From positions 186,001 to 250,000 of the forward strand of contig NZ_JBGCBY010000004.1 of the NCBI RefSeq assembly GCF_041262165.1: a stretch of 64,000 nucleotides of DNA. Direction: 5' to 3'. The translations under genes and the position numbers were made by a program. Below the pieces are notes generated by a model that did no database searches, had not been told where the DNA came from, and saw only the letters and a program-made list of their open reading frames with translations. How positions within the stretch are numbered: the stretch's first letter is position 1; every line of letters starts with the position of its first letter. The DNA comes from Streptacidiphilus sp041262165 (GTDB lineage: Bacteria; Actinomycetota; Actinomycetes; Streptomycetales; Streptomycetaceae). This document shows, piece by piece, positions 44,128 to 53,076 of this stretch.

Positions 44128-45215
44128 GCCTGGAAACAACACCGTTCGCACCGGATCTCGCATCGCCGGACGAGCTGCGCGCTTGGTACGAGGTTTTCGT
44201 CGCGGTATCCGTCGCGGACTTCCCGAGCAACCCGGCACCGCCGTACGACTACTACGTGCAGCAGCTGTGCACACCCACGTCATCTCCCGCCCTGCGGTGG
44301 GACGCACGCGACAACGGGCGGATCCTGGGCACAGTGAGCGCCTTCTTCCCGACGGACGAGAACAGCGAGGACGCCATCATCGCTGTGCGCGTGCTGGCCC
44401 AGGACCGCCGAGGCGGCGTCGGGACACAGCTGCTCCAGGCGGTGCTGCCGCAGATCCACGAGCGCGGCCGCCGGACGATCTCCGGTGAGGTCAAGGCTGG
44501 TTCGGACGGCGAGAGGTGGACGAGCGCCCTCGGCTTCCAGACGGTCCTGCGACTCTCCTCACACCACCTGGACATCAAGAGCGTGGACCCTGCGCGGTGG
44601 CAGGTGGAGCCGGCGTCCGGGTTCCGGCTCCACCAGTGGATGGACACCGCACCGGACGACCTGCTGCAGGGATTCGCCCGGGCGCGCAACGCCATGGCCG
44701 ACCAGCCGATCGGCGAGTCGAGCTATCAGCACCCCGCCTGGACTGCGGAGCGGGTGCGCCAACACGAGGCCGAGATGCTCGCGGTCGGGAAGTCACAGCG
44801 GTACGTCATGGCCGTGGACAAGCGCAGCGGGGCGGTGGCGGGCTTCACCGAGATCGCCATCGTCCCCGGGCAGTGGAGCTACTGCCACCAAGGCGACACG
44901 GCCGTGCTGCCAGAATTCCGCGGACTCGGGCTCGGCCTGGCCATGAAGGCCTCGATGATGCGTTGGCTCACCGCCGACCTCCCGCAACTGGAACAAGTGC
45001 GCACGATGACGGCAACCGAAAACCTCCACATGATCCGCGTCAACAGCCAGCTCGGCTACAAGACCGACTACACCATGGCCAGCGTCGAGGCCGAGGTCAG
45101 CACACTCGAAACCCGCCTCGCCGACCTTCTAGCGACAGGTCCTCGGTATCCGTTCCCGAACGGGGTGACTGGAGAGCATGAGCTGCATGGATCCGCAGGT
45201 GGCGCAGTGGCGTGA
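44124..45215 (+). CDS. Double-GNAT N-acetyltransferase, last core gene of the SDP-like operon
   Basis: A 363-residue protein with two GNAT folds. The first (residues ~15-170) has the acetyl-CoA loop in VRVLAQDRRGGVGTQLLQAV and KAGSDGERWTSALGF. The second (~190-330) has VAGFTEIAIVPGQWSYCHQG, DTAVLPEFRGLGLGLAMKAS and ATENLHMIRVNSQLGY. This two-domain layout is like mycothiol synthase and related acetyltransferases. ATG 44124 overlaps the sdpB stop codon, so it is translated with the SDP-like genes. A role in self-protection or peptide modification is a reasonable inference. A frameshifted paralogue lies at 37911-38695. Confidence 0.88.
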   Translation: MSLETTPFAPDLASPDELRAWYEVFVAVSVADFPSNPAPPYDYYVQQLCTPTSSPALRWDARDNGRILGTVSAFFPTDENSEDAIIAVRVLAQDRRGGVGTQLLQAVLPQIHERGRRTISGEVKAGSDGERWTSALGFQTVLRLSSHHLDIKSVDPARWQVEPASGFRLHQWMDTAPDDLLQGFARARNAMADQPIGESSYQHPAWTAERVRQHEAEMLAVGKSQRYVMAVDKRSGAVAGFTEIAIVPGQWSYCHQGDTAVLPEFRGLGLGLAMKASMMRWLTADLPQLEQVRTMTATENLHMIRVNSQLGYKTDYTMASVEAEVSTLETRLADLLATGPRYPFPNGVTGEHELHGSAGGAVA

Positions 45216-45434
45216 CTACCAGGCCGCTCTGGACCACTGCGCCGTGGCCGAGGGCTGTGCCCGGCGTGTCCTGGAGATGTCCGAAGCGCTGGGAGTCCCC
45301 GCCGAGCAACTTCCCAGGGATGGCTGGCACCAATCCAGCAGCACGAGCGGCTCCCCCGCCATCGGGTGCGCGCCTACCGAGAGACTCTGCGGGCGTGGCG
45401 CGAGTGGCTTGCCGGACCGCCCGGTCCGCTGTGA
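45187..45434 (+). pseudogene. Small frameshifted gene after the SDP-like operon
   Basis: From ATG 45187 (overlapping the end of the GNAT gene) the frame reads MDPQVAQWRDYQAALDHCAV and continues through EMSEALGVPAEQLP with strong coding bias. Around 45313-45330 the bias switches to another frame, giving GWLAPIQQHERLPRHRVRAY and LRAWREWLAGPPGPL, then a TGA at 45432. Together they would form an ~80-residue helical protein. A one-base change has broken it, or it is a sequencing error. No family recognised. Confidence 0.5.
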
Positions 45435-45439
45435 AGCGG

Positions 45440-46310
45440 AAGTGTCTGATTTTTTGTGGGTGGCCTGATGCTGGTGGTGTGGTTTAGCGGTCGGTGACGG
45501 CTCGCCGTAGTAGCTGGCGAGGCTGTTGATGGCCTGCTTCCTGGCGGCGGTCTTGCCGGTGACGTTGGGCTGGTTCTTGATTGGGTTGCGGATCACCAGG
45601 TAAAGCGCCTTGAGCGCCGCGTCTTCGTCCGGGAAGTTTCTGCGTCGTCGAGTGACCTGACGGAAGCGGGGGTTGAGGGGTTCGATCATGTTGGTGGTGT
45701 AGACATCGGGGCGGGAGAGCGGAGGAAGACGATCACGTGTTCCCAGCTCCAGCGCCAGGTGTCCACCACGGCCGGATAGCTCTCGCCCCACTCGGCTTCG
45801 AAGAGCGCGAACCGCTGCTCGGCCTCGTCGGGTGTCTTGGCTGTGTAGACCTCCCGCAGCTGCTTGGCGATGGCGCCCCAGTGCTGCTTGGAGGCCTAGC
45901 GCAGGCTGGTGCAGACCACGTGGACCACGCCGAGTTGAACGTCGGCCTGGGGCCAGATGTCGTTGATCGACTCCGGCAGGCCCTTGAGGCCGTCGCAGCA
46001 GGCGATCAGGACGTCCTGGACGCCGCGGTTGCGCAACTCGGCCCGCCAGGTCATCCAGGTCTTGGCGCCCTCCCCGCCGCTGCCGACCCACATGCCCAGG
46101 ACGTCGCGCTCGCCCTCGAGGTTCATCCCGACAGCGATGTAGACGGGCTTGTTCGCCACCGCCCCGTCGCGGATCTTGATGTAGATACAGTCGGTCAGCT
46201 GGACCGCATACACGCGGTCCAGAGGGCGGGTGCACCAGGCTTCCAGTCCGCGCTGACGTGGGCGGTGGCGCGGGAGACCAGGTCCCGGGAGACCTCCACC
46301 TCGTCACGCC
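45440..46310 (-). pseudogene. IS256-family transposase remnant
   Basis: Fragments in different frames give LDRVYAVQLTDCIYIKIRDG, VANKPVYIAVGMNLEGERDV, VLIACCDGLKGLPESI and later MIEPLNPRFRQVTRRRRNF with DEDAALKALYLVIRNP, the order of an IS256 (Mutator-like) transposase. A stop at ~45897 and other frameshifts interrupt it, and its N-terminal third is missing. Part of the right terminal repeat may survive near GTGTCTGATTTTTT (about 45448). Confidence 0.8.
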
Positions 46311-46354
46311 CTCATGGGCGGGCACGCCACCCCATCAGTCCCCTGAGTCAACCC

Positions 46355-46845
46355 CTATGCCGTCGAAGGCTCCGCGATGGACATGTTGATCTCGTTGTTG
46401 GCTTGGTGGGTGGACGGGTCGTAGCAGGTGCCGTCGCGCCAGCAGGCCCACATCACCCGCAGCCAGGCCCGGGCCAGGATGCGGGTCGCGTGCGGGTGGC
46501 GCTTCTTCCGGTCCCGGGCGTCGTTGTAGATCTTCGCGGCACTCGCTGCCGTGCCGGCTGTTGTCAGCGAAGGTGGTCAGTGCCTGCCGGACTCTGCGGT
46601 TGGCGGCGAACCGGAAGGCGACCGTGTGGGACTTGCCCGAGGAGCGGGTCTCGGGGACGACGCAGGCCTCCGCGATGAGCTGCTCGCAGGACTGGGCGCG
46701 TTCCAGGATCGGGCCGAGCTCGCCGATGATCTGCCCCAGGTTCACTACCGGTCGATGCGCTTGCCGGACTCATCCATGACCGTCACGTCGTGCGTGCCGG
46801 TCGCCCAGTCCCATCCGATGAACACGTGCGTCGTACTCCACTGCC
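46355..46845 (-). pseudogene. IS110-family transposase remnant with internal deletion
   Basis: The start (STTHVFIGWDWATGTHDVTV, ESGKRIDR, stop) and the C-terminal part (CEQLIAEACVVPETRSSGKS, VRQALTTFADNSRHGS, later NNEINMSIAEPSTA in another frame) of an IS110-type DEDD transposase are joined directly. The catalytic centre between them is deleted, and the C-terminal half is frameshifted. Confidence 0.8.
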
Positions 46846-46857
46846 GATCCGGGAGCA

Positions 46858-47175
46858 CCTGCTCGGTGGTGAGGTCGTCTGCCGGGAGCTCATTAATCGG
46901 CCCTCTGCGGGGCGTGTCCCTGAAGCCGATCAGACGGCCTCGGCCCGGCGGGGCTGGCGTCACTGATGGTGGACGTCGGACAGCTCGCAGTCTTGTCCAT
47001 GCACCCACCGGGACCGAGAGGTCACAACCCTACCTGTCAGGGCTGCAGGAACCATGGTCCGCTAATGAGCGGTCTGGCCTCCCGGCCGACCAACAGGGGG
47101 CACGGTCTGATCCCAGAAGTCGAATGCTTCCGGCTACGAAAGTGCTCACCCGCTGGCGGCTACGACAACGAGTCT
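46858..47175. other. Gene-poor stretch between two transposase remnants
   Basis: About 320 bp with no coding bias, ribosome site or recognised motif. It separates the IS110 and IS5 remnants. Confidence 0.4.
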
Positions 47176-47999
47176 CTACGACCCGTTACTTCCCATTAGG
47201 ATACGGATGGTGATGAGGGCGGCGGCCAGGGGGATGAAGAACTCCACGCAGGCTCGGCGGCGTTCTGTGCAGCGGCGGAGCTTGCCGAAGTTGTTCAACC
47301 ACGAGTTCGTCCGCTCTACGACCCAACGGCCGTCCGCTTGGATCGGTGTCTGCTCGCCGCGCTTGGCGATCTTCGCGATGATCTGCCGCTCCGCCAGATC
47401 GTCGTAGACGCAGCGGTAGTGGTAGCCCGCGTCCAGGTAACGGCCCCAGCGCCTTGGCGAGTTCGCTGAAGCGGCCCAATGTGCCCGGGAGCAGGGTGTG
47501 GTCGCGGATGTGGCCGGGGCCGGGTCGGAGACCAGCGGGATGCCGTAGGTCTCGGTCAGCTGCTAGCGCTTGACGCCCTGCTTGGCACGGTCCACCGGGC
47601 TCTTGCCCGCACACTCCCCGCCACAGGGTGCCTTGGTCTGGCATCCGTCGGCGGCCAGGTGCTCCAGCTCCAGGCCGATCATGCGGTCGTAGGCGGCCAG
47701 CGCCGCCAGGCGCAGTGCCTCGCCCACTCCCGCGGCGATCCACGCGTCCTGGCGCCGCCGGATCGTGGTCGCCGAATATGCCTCGTCCGCCACCCGCTCG
47801 TAGCCCATCCCGGACACAGGACCAGGACCAACCGATCGAAGACCAGCTCATCGGCGATAGGCGGGTTGTGACACCCCCAAGGATGGCCGTCGCGATGCTC
47901 GGGCAACAGCGCGAGGAACTCCTCACGCAGCGGCTCCAGGACGCGTGCTGGAACAGCAGGCACGGCCCCTCCCCGGTCGCAGAGCGTCAGCAACTCCAC
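47176..47999 (-). pseudogene. IS5-family transposase remnant
   Basis: Segments in shifted frames give FLALLPEHRDGHPWGCHNPP, ADEAYSATTIRRRQDAWIAA, GLELEHLAADGCQTKAPC and, near the end, VVERTNSWLNNFGKLRRC with FFIPLAAALITIRIL. These are hallmarks of IS5-type transposases (DG near the first Asp, late VERxxxWL). At least two frameshifts make it non-functional. Confidence 0.8.
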
Positions 48000-48151
48000 G
48001 ATGGGGACGCCGTGCCAGTCTGACTACCACCCAGCCCTGGCCACGCCCTACTGGCGGACGCTCTACATCAGTCTTATGGCCGAGTGATTCCAGCGCTGCT
48101 GACGCCTCGATGCGGTCGCCTACGGCTGGCGGTTCGCAACCTTGCTCCAGG

Positions 48152-49375
48152 TCAAGATCCGGCTGCTACGACGGCCGTCTCCACGGGCGCGATCACCATC
48201 GCTCGCTGTTCCCGACGCGTCATCAAGTAGACTGCCGAAAGTCCCAGCACCGCGGCCGCGGTGATGCAGAGTACTTGGTAGGGCAACACCGAAATCAACG
48301 CCGCGCCCGTCGCGATCCCCATCGACTGGCCACCCGCAACGAGGAAGCTGTCCGCCCCCGAGACCCGTCCCATGAGCTCGCCGGGCGTATTCAACTGCAC
48401 TGCGGTCAGGGCTCCGACAACGACGAATGGGATACCCAATCCCATTAGCAGCGCGCCCCCGATGACAATCCAGTCCGTATGGGCGATCATGGCCAGCACG
48501 CCGGCGCAGATCACACCTAGCCCGAGCGCTGTCAACCGCCCCGGACCAGTGCGTTGCATCAGCGGTCCGGCCAGCATCCCGCCGACGATCCCCGTGATAC
48601 CCATCGCGGTCACAATTACGCCAGTCCAGGACGGGGCATGGTGCAGGCCGACGGTGGCCACCGCGATACCTAGCGTCTCAAAGAAGCCCAAGACGAAGAG
48701 CGCTACCGTGAGCGTGACGGTCAACTGACGTAGCAGCGGGGTCCGCAGAAGGAAGGCAAAACCGGCCGTAGTCTCCCGCAGCCACTGCCCAGCAGGCGGC
48801 TGGGGCTCTTCCTCCTCGACCCTGATGGCCGCCCAGCATAGAACAGCCGCTGCGAAAGTTCCGGCGTCCAGCAACGCGACCGCACCGCCGCCGTAGAGGG
48901 AGAGCAGACCGACGCCGAGCGCGGGGGTGACCAGACGCTGCCCCTGCGTCAGTGCCTGCGTCAGCCCATTGGCCGTCCCTAGCACCTCGGAGGGCACCAG
49001 CTGCGGCAGTAGCGCGGCGGTCGCAGCGCTGGTGACCGACGAGGAGAGGCCGTAGAGGAACATCACCGTGTAGACCAGCCAGACCTGGTCTGCATGGTGA
49101 ACTGTGACCAGGCTGAGGACTAGTAGTCCAGTCACTGCGTTGGTGGCTATCAGCAGCGGTCGACGCCGGATTTGATCGACCAGCAGGCCAGTGAGCGGGG
49201 ACAGCAGCGTGCCGCAAGTGAGGCAGAGGAAGCTGAGCCCCGCGGCGGCCGTGGAGCCGGTCAGTTCCTTGACCCAGATGCCGGCCGCGAGCCAGAGCGC
49301 GTAGTCCCCGATGGTGCTGAGGGTGTTGCCAAGGAAGAACAGCCGCATGCGTGATGTTGCGAGGAGCCCGCGCAT
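48152..49375 (-). CDS. MFS exporter
   Basis: A 407-residue major-facilitator transporter with 12 predicted helices. It starts MRGLLATSRMRLFFLGNTLS; LLVDQIRRRPLLIATNAVT is the conserved loop 2-3 motif, and VGGMLAGPLMQRTGPGRLTA is its second-half counterpart. The shape (EntS/DHA3-like, MFS_3) is typical of exporters in secondary-metabolite clusters. It starts 9 bp after the stop of an ArsR-type regulator gene, so the two form a regulated export unit. It is probably the self-resistance or efflux gene of the NRPS cluster. Confidence 0.9.
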   Translation of the reverse strand: MRGLLATSRMRLFFLGNTLSTIGDYALWLAAGIWVKELTGSTAAAGLSFLCLTCGTLLSPLTGLLVDQIRRRPLLIATNAVTGLLVLSLVTVHHADQVWLVYTVMFLYGLSSSVTSAATAALLPQLVPSEVLGTANGLTQALTQGQRLVTPALGVGLLSLYGGGAVALLDAGTFAAAVLCWAAIRVEEEEPQPPAGQWLRETTAGFAFLLRTPLLRQLTVTLTVALFVLGFFETLGIAVATVGLHHAPSWTGVIVTAMGITGIVGGMLAGPLMQRTGPGRLTALGLGVICAGVLAMIAHTDWIVIGGALLMGLGIPFVVVGALTAVQLNTPGELMGRVSGADSFLVAGGQSMGIATGAALISVLPYQVLCITAAAVLGLSAVYLMTRREQRAMVIAPVETAVVAAGS

Positions 49376-49384
49376 TGTCGTAGG

Positions 49385-50038
49385 TCATCCTTCCGGATTG
49401 TCGGGGTCTTCCGCGCCCGCGGGTTCGAGCTCGAACGGGAAGGTTGATAGGAGCAGTTCGAAGGGCAGCGCACCGAAGGGCCGCGCCGACGGCTCCTCGA
49501 CCCGGTGCTGGTAGGCGAGTAGCACCTCAAGGATGTCCGCTTGAACCTGTTTGAGTTCGTCGGGCGTGCAGAAGAGCACGAATTGGCTGTCCCCGGTCAC
49601 CGCGCGTACAGCGGCCGGGTACTGTTCGCGCCGCTGCCGGTATCGCTGGTGCCGACTCGACCAGCGCGTGGCCATGATCTCGGACAGGGCACGCGCAGCC
49701 TGCGCCACGGTCGGATCCGCGTCGTCGTCATCGAAGGTCATGCCAGTCGAGCCGAGCTTCCACGGCCTCTCGCGGCCGCTGCCCCCCTCGGCCTCCACGA
49801 CGTAGCCGTGGCTCGCCAACGTGCGCAGATGGTACGAGGCATTCGAGGCGTTGCCGCCTACCGCCTCCGCAGCCTCGGTTGCGGTCAGCGTGCCGCGGAC
49901 AGCGAGAACCTCGAGGAGTGCGATGCGCGTCGGATGCGCAAGGGCGCGTAGGACCCGCGCGTCTCGCAGCTCACGCAGGCGACTCTTCGCCCCTTGTGGA
50001 TTTTCGGATGCCGTAGCGCTTCGGCCTTCAGTGCTCAC
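49385..50038 (-). CDS. ArsR-type winged-helix regulator
   Basis: A 217-residue protein. The ArsR-like winged helix is at residues ~20-85: RVLRALAHPTRIALLEVLAV, TLTATEAAEAVGGNASNASY and HLRTLASHGYVVEAE. The longer C-terminal domain, with a Pro/Asp-rich end, is seen in ArsR relatives that sense non-metal ligands, and I see no Cys-pair metal site. GTG 50038 is preferred (a start at 50056 is also open); no clear ribosome site. It precedes the MFS gene by 9 bp and probably represses this pair from the inverted repeats just upstream. Confidence 0.85.
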   Translation of the reverse strand: MSTEGRSATASENPQGAKSRLRELRDARVLRALAHPTRIALLEVLAVRGTLTATEAAEAVGGNASNASYHLRTLASHGYVVEAEGGSGRERPWKLGSTGMTFDDDDADPTVAQAARALSEIMATRWSSRHQRYRQRREQYPAAVRAVTGDSQFVLFCTPDELKQVQADILEVLLAYQHRVEEPSARPFGALPFELLLSTFPFELEPAGAEDPDNPEG

Positions 50039-50066
50039 GGTGCAAGACGCTAGCATCGAAGCATCT

Positions 50067-50093
50067 CTTTCGAAAGGCTTCTTGCGAAAGAAG
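50067..50093. promoter_or_regulatory. Candidate ArsR operator (two adjacent inverted repeats)
   Basis: CTTTCGAAAG (50067-50076) is a perfect palindrome. It is followed at once by CTTCTT-GCGA-AAGAAG (50078-50093), a perfect 6-bp inverted repeat. They lie 29-55 bp upstream of the regulator start codon, where a repressor would act. Confidence 0.5.
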
Positions 50094-50161
50094 CGCTTCG
50101 ACTCTCTTCGGGTGCGCTACCCGCTCGCAGCCGAGCCGCCGCGAGGTTCCGGCCAATGAAG

Positions 50162-51154
50162 CTACGTAGGGGCAATGGACACCTCCGAGGCGGACCAGTC
50201 GGCCCTGACCCAGTCCGCTGGCAGTGCGTGCACGAGCAGCGACGGCGACTGCTCCACGGGGAATGCCACTGCGGCGCGGTGCAAACGACCGCACGGCACA
50301 TCCAGGACAGTCCAGTCGGCTGGTCGCGCCGCCAGGGTCGCACCGAAGTAGTCCGCAGTCGGGTCACGGGCGAGTCCGGTGCCCAATGCTTTGAGATACG
50401 CCTCCTTGCGGGTCCAGATCTGCGCAAATGCGGCGGGATGGGCATCCAACGGCAAACCCTGGATCTCCGCGTGCTCCCGCGGGTGCAGGGCAGGTGAACA
50501 AGTGGCCACCGATCGAGGGTCGGGTAGTGACTCCACGTCCACACCCACGAGCGTTGCCGCGATACCGATCAGGACCATGCCGCGTCGGCGGGAGAGCGAG
50601 AAGTTCGCGGTGCGCGCACTGAGAGAGACCACCGGACGTCCGTGGGGCTCCCTGCAGGACGGGCAGAGCTCGCGCGCGAAGTCGACGTCCTGTGGAGGCA
50701 TCCCCATGTAAGCGCCGAGCAGTCGGCGTAGGGCGATGTGTGCGCTCGCGAAAACGTCGCGGTCGGCTGTACGCAGAAATCCGGCCGCGCGTCGCCGCTC
50801 AGTATCGTCGAGGATGTTCCAGGCCAATTCGGCGGGGGCGTTCACGTCCGGCAGCTGCAGCAGCCACAGATCGAATTGGCCCTCGCATAGCTGGAACGAT
50901 GGGGCGCCGGCGATGCGTTTGGGTCTTCCATTCGCGAATTCACTGGGACAGTCCAGCGGTACCCTCTCGTCGGCAGGAATGGACCTGCCTGTGGACGGGG
51001 CGGTGCTAAGGGCGCTAGCGAGTGATCCACCGAGCCGGTGGATCGGCTCCTCTTGGATCCCATGGCAAGCAGCGCGCGGGTCAAGTCGGACCGTCTCAAC
51101 CTTGGACCCCTCCATGCGCAGTCGCTGATTCCCAGCGGAATCCATGTGATTCAT
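50162..51154 (-). CDS. Sfp-type 4'-phosphopantetheinyl transferase
   Basis: A 330-residue PPTase that would attach the phosphopantetheine arm to the NRPS carrier domains. Family motifs: RRAAGFLRTADRDVFASAHI; VGVDVESLPD (magnesium binding); and WTRKEAYLKALGTGL. ATG 51154 has AAGGAG upstream. The first ~85 residues precede the usual start of Sfp homologues and look unstructured, so the active protein may be shorter in effect. It lies within the NRPS gene row, downstream of the PhyH dioxygenase gene. Confidence 0.92.
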   Translation of the reverse strand: MNHMDSAGNQRLRMEGSKVETVRLDPRAACHGIQEEPIHRLGGSLASALSTAPSTGRSIPADERVPLDCPSEFANGRPKRIAGAPSFQLCEGQFDLWLLQLPDVNAPAELAWNILDDTERRRAAGFLRTADRDVFASAHIALRRLLGAYMGMPPQDVDFARELCPSCREPHGRPVVSLSARTANFSLSRRRGMVLIGIAATLVGVDVESLPDPRSVATCSPALHPREHAEIQGLPLDAHPAAFAQIWTRKEAYLKALGTGLARDPTADYFGATLAARPADWTVLDVPCGRLHRAAVAFPVEQSPSLLVHALPADWVRADWSASEVSIAPT

Positions 51155-51221
51155 AAGGTGTTCTCCTTTCGCTGTCGACCGCGTACTCGCCGCGGGCTCT
51201 CCAGGGATCTTCGGCGCCCTG

Positions 51222-52037
51222 TCAGGTGATCGAGACCAGTTCGCCGTTCTTGAGGAACGACCTGCCGAGGGAGCGCAGTGGCTCAGCGTCGCGGCACACG
51301 ACGTACTCGGGGCGGGGCTGCTCCGGCCAGCTTGGCTGGTTGGCGACGTCGTTGTAAGTGGCGATGAGCAGTCGGCGCGGGTGGGGCGACATGTTCGGGG
51401 CGGAGCCGTGTACGACCTCTGAGGAGAAGAACACCACTGAACCTGCGGGGCCCTTGGGGCTCACCATCCCGCGCCGAGCGACGTGGTCAGACAACTGCTG
51501 CGGGGTCAGAGCGATATCGTCTGGGTCCAGGTGCTGGACGGACTTGGAATCTGCGGAGCGACGATCGTTCAGCATCCCTCCGTGGTGGGAACCGGGCAAG
51601 TAGATGACCGGACCATTGAATTCGGTCACATCATCGAGGAAGACTCCGACGTTGACTTGCCGCGGCGCGGGAAGATTATCTGCAATCCTCCAGGCGAGAT
51701 AATCCTGGTGCCAGGACCACTTCTCTCCGCCGAAGGCCGACTTGGAGTTGATCTTGAATTGGTAGATGTAGACGTCTTTCGTGAGAATTTGCTGCACGGG
51801 CGCGAGTAGTCGGTGGTCGCGGACGAGGTCGGCGAACTCCGACTGGCGCCGATGGGAAGCGTATATGGCACGCACGCGCGCACTGCCCTCTTCGGTGATG
51901 AGGTGGGGTCCCGGCGATTTGCAGTCGCGAGTGAAGGCGGAGCGAAGCGCCTCAACCTCCTGCTGGTCCAGCAGCGATTCGATGAGGAGGAAGCCGTCGC
52001 TCCGGTAGCGCTCCAGCTGCTCGTTGCTCAATAGCAT
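51222..52037 (-). CDS. PhyH-family Fe(II)/2-oxoglutarate dioxygenase (amino acid hydroxylase candidate)
   Basis: A 271-residue enzyme from ATG 52037 (AGGAG, 7 bases); the open frame further upstream is not coding-like. The iron facial triad is visible: HxD in WSWHQDYLAW and a distal His in VVHGSAPN, followed by the 2-oxoglutarate Arg region PHPRRLLIATY. NVGVFLDDVTEFNGPVIYLP is typical of PhyH amino-acid hydroxylases in NRPS clusters. The substrate may be a free or carrier-bound amino acid; a precise substrate cannot be read. It lies between the DDAH-like gene and the PPTase gene, all on one strand. Confidence 0.88.
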   Translation of the reverse strand: MLLSNEQLERYRSDGFLLIESLLDQQEVEALRSAFTRDCKSPGPHLITEEGSARVRAIYASHRRQSEFADLVRDHRLLAPVQQILTKDVYIYQFKINSKSAFGGEKWSWHQDYLAWRIADNLPAPRQVNVGVFLDDVTEFNGPVIYLPGSHHGGMLNDRRSADSKSVQHLDPDDIALTPQQLSDHVARRGMVSPKGPAGSVVFFSSEVVHGSAPNMSPHPRRLLIATYNDVANQPSWPEQPRPEYVVCRDAEPLRSLGRSFLKNGELVSIT

Positions 52038-52168
52038 TGCAGTACTCCTGACTGATCGAAGAAATGGAGATGAAGGGATAGGAAAAGGACATGAAGATGC
52101 GAAATGACTGAATGGCGCAAATGACAACTTGGGGAATGCAGGCTGGGACCGATCACATAGGGACAGCG

Positions 52169-52993
52169 CTAGTCGCGGAGTTCGAGCGTGCAGCACTTCA
52201 CGCTGCCACCGCCTTTGCGCAGTTCCGACAGATCCACTCCGATCGGCTCGAAGCCCCGAGCCCGCAATCGGGCGGCCAGAGCAGCTGCAGTCTGCGGCAT
52301 GACCACGTGCAGTCCGTCGCTGACTGAGTTGAGGCCAAACACCTCGGCATCCGCGCGCGAGACAAGGACGGCGTCCGGGAAGAGACGCTCGAGTACCGCC
52401 CGGCTACCAGCCGAGAAGGCTTCGGGGAAGTACATGATCTCGTCACCGTCGAGGACGGTCAGCGCCGTGTCGAGGTGGTAGAAGTGCGGGTCGACGAGCG
52501 TGAGGCTCACAACCGGACGGCCGAAAAACTCCTGGGCCTCGGCATGTGCCTCATGTGCGCTGCGGAATCCAGTGCCGGCCAGCACGCACGTGTCGGTGAC
52601 GAGCAGGTCCCCCTCGCCTTCGTTCACGTGGGTCGGTTCGAGGGTCTGTCGGTAGCCTTCAGCCCGGAACCACTCGAGGTAGGCGGGGCCTTCGGCTGCC
52701 CGCTCGGGGTTACGGAAGCGCGCTCCGAGCACTCTGTTGTCGATCACCGTGGCACCGTTTGCGGCGTACACCATGTCGGGGCAGCCGGGGAGCGGTGAGA
52801 TCTGCTCCACCTGGTGTCCCAATGACTTGAAGAGATCGGCGAGGACTTCCCACTGAGTGACGGCCAGTTCGCGGTCCACCGGCTTGGAAGGGTCCATCCA
52901 CGGATTGATCGCGTAAGCCACCTCGAAGTGAGTCGGGCGGCACATCAGGTAGCGGCGGGACTTGGCAGTGCGTGACCGCGGTGTACGGCTCAT
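52169..52993 (-). CDS. Dimethylargininase (DDAH)-like amidinohydrolase
   Basis: A 274-residue member of the amidinotransferase/DDAH superfamily. Catalytic features: His in VDPHFYHLDTALTVLD, and the C-terminal nucleophile in GGGSVKCCTLEL. Asp/Asn substrate residues lie in PGCPDMVYAANGATV. DDAH enzymes hydrolyse Nω-substituted arginines to citrulline, and relatives act on hydroxyarginine in some antibiotic pathways. ATG 52993 follows AGGAG. It sits 83 bp after the NRPS gene. An arginine-derived building block, or removal of an inhibitory guanidino group, is possible. Confidence 0.85.
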   Translation of the reverse strand: MSRTPRSRTAKSRRYLMCRPTHFEVAYAINPWMDPSKPVDRELAVTQWEVLADLFKSLGHQVEQISPLPGCPDMVYAANGATVIDNRVLGARFRNPERAAEGPAYLEWFRAEGYRQTLEPTHVNEGEGDLLVTDTCVLAGTGFRSAHEAHAEAQEFFGRPVVSLTLVDPHFYHLDTALTVLDGDEIMYFPEAFSAGSRAVLERLFPDAVLVSRADAEVFGLNSVSDGLHVVMPQTAAALAARLRARGFEPIGVDLSELRKGGGSVKCCTLELRD

Positions 52994-53076
52994 GGATCTC
53001 CTGGGTCAATGACTGTCGGATGAGGGCCGGGCGGATCCGCCCGATTGCATGGCGCAGGCAATCAGGCGGATCGTGG

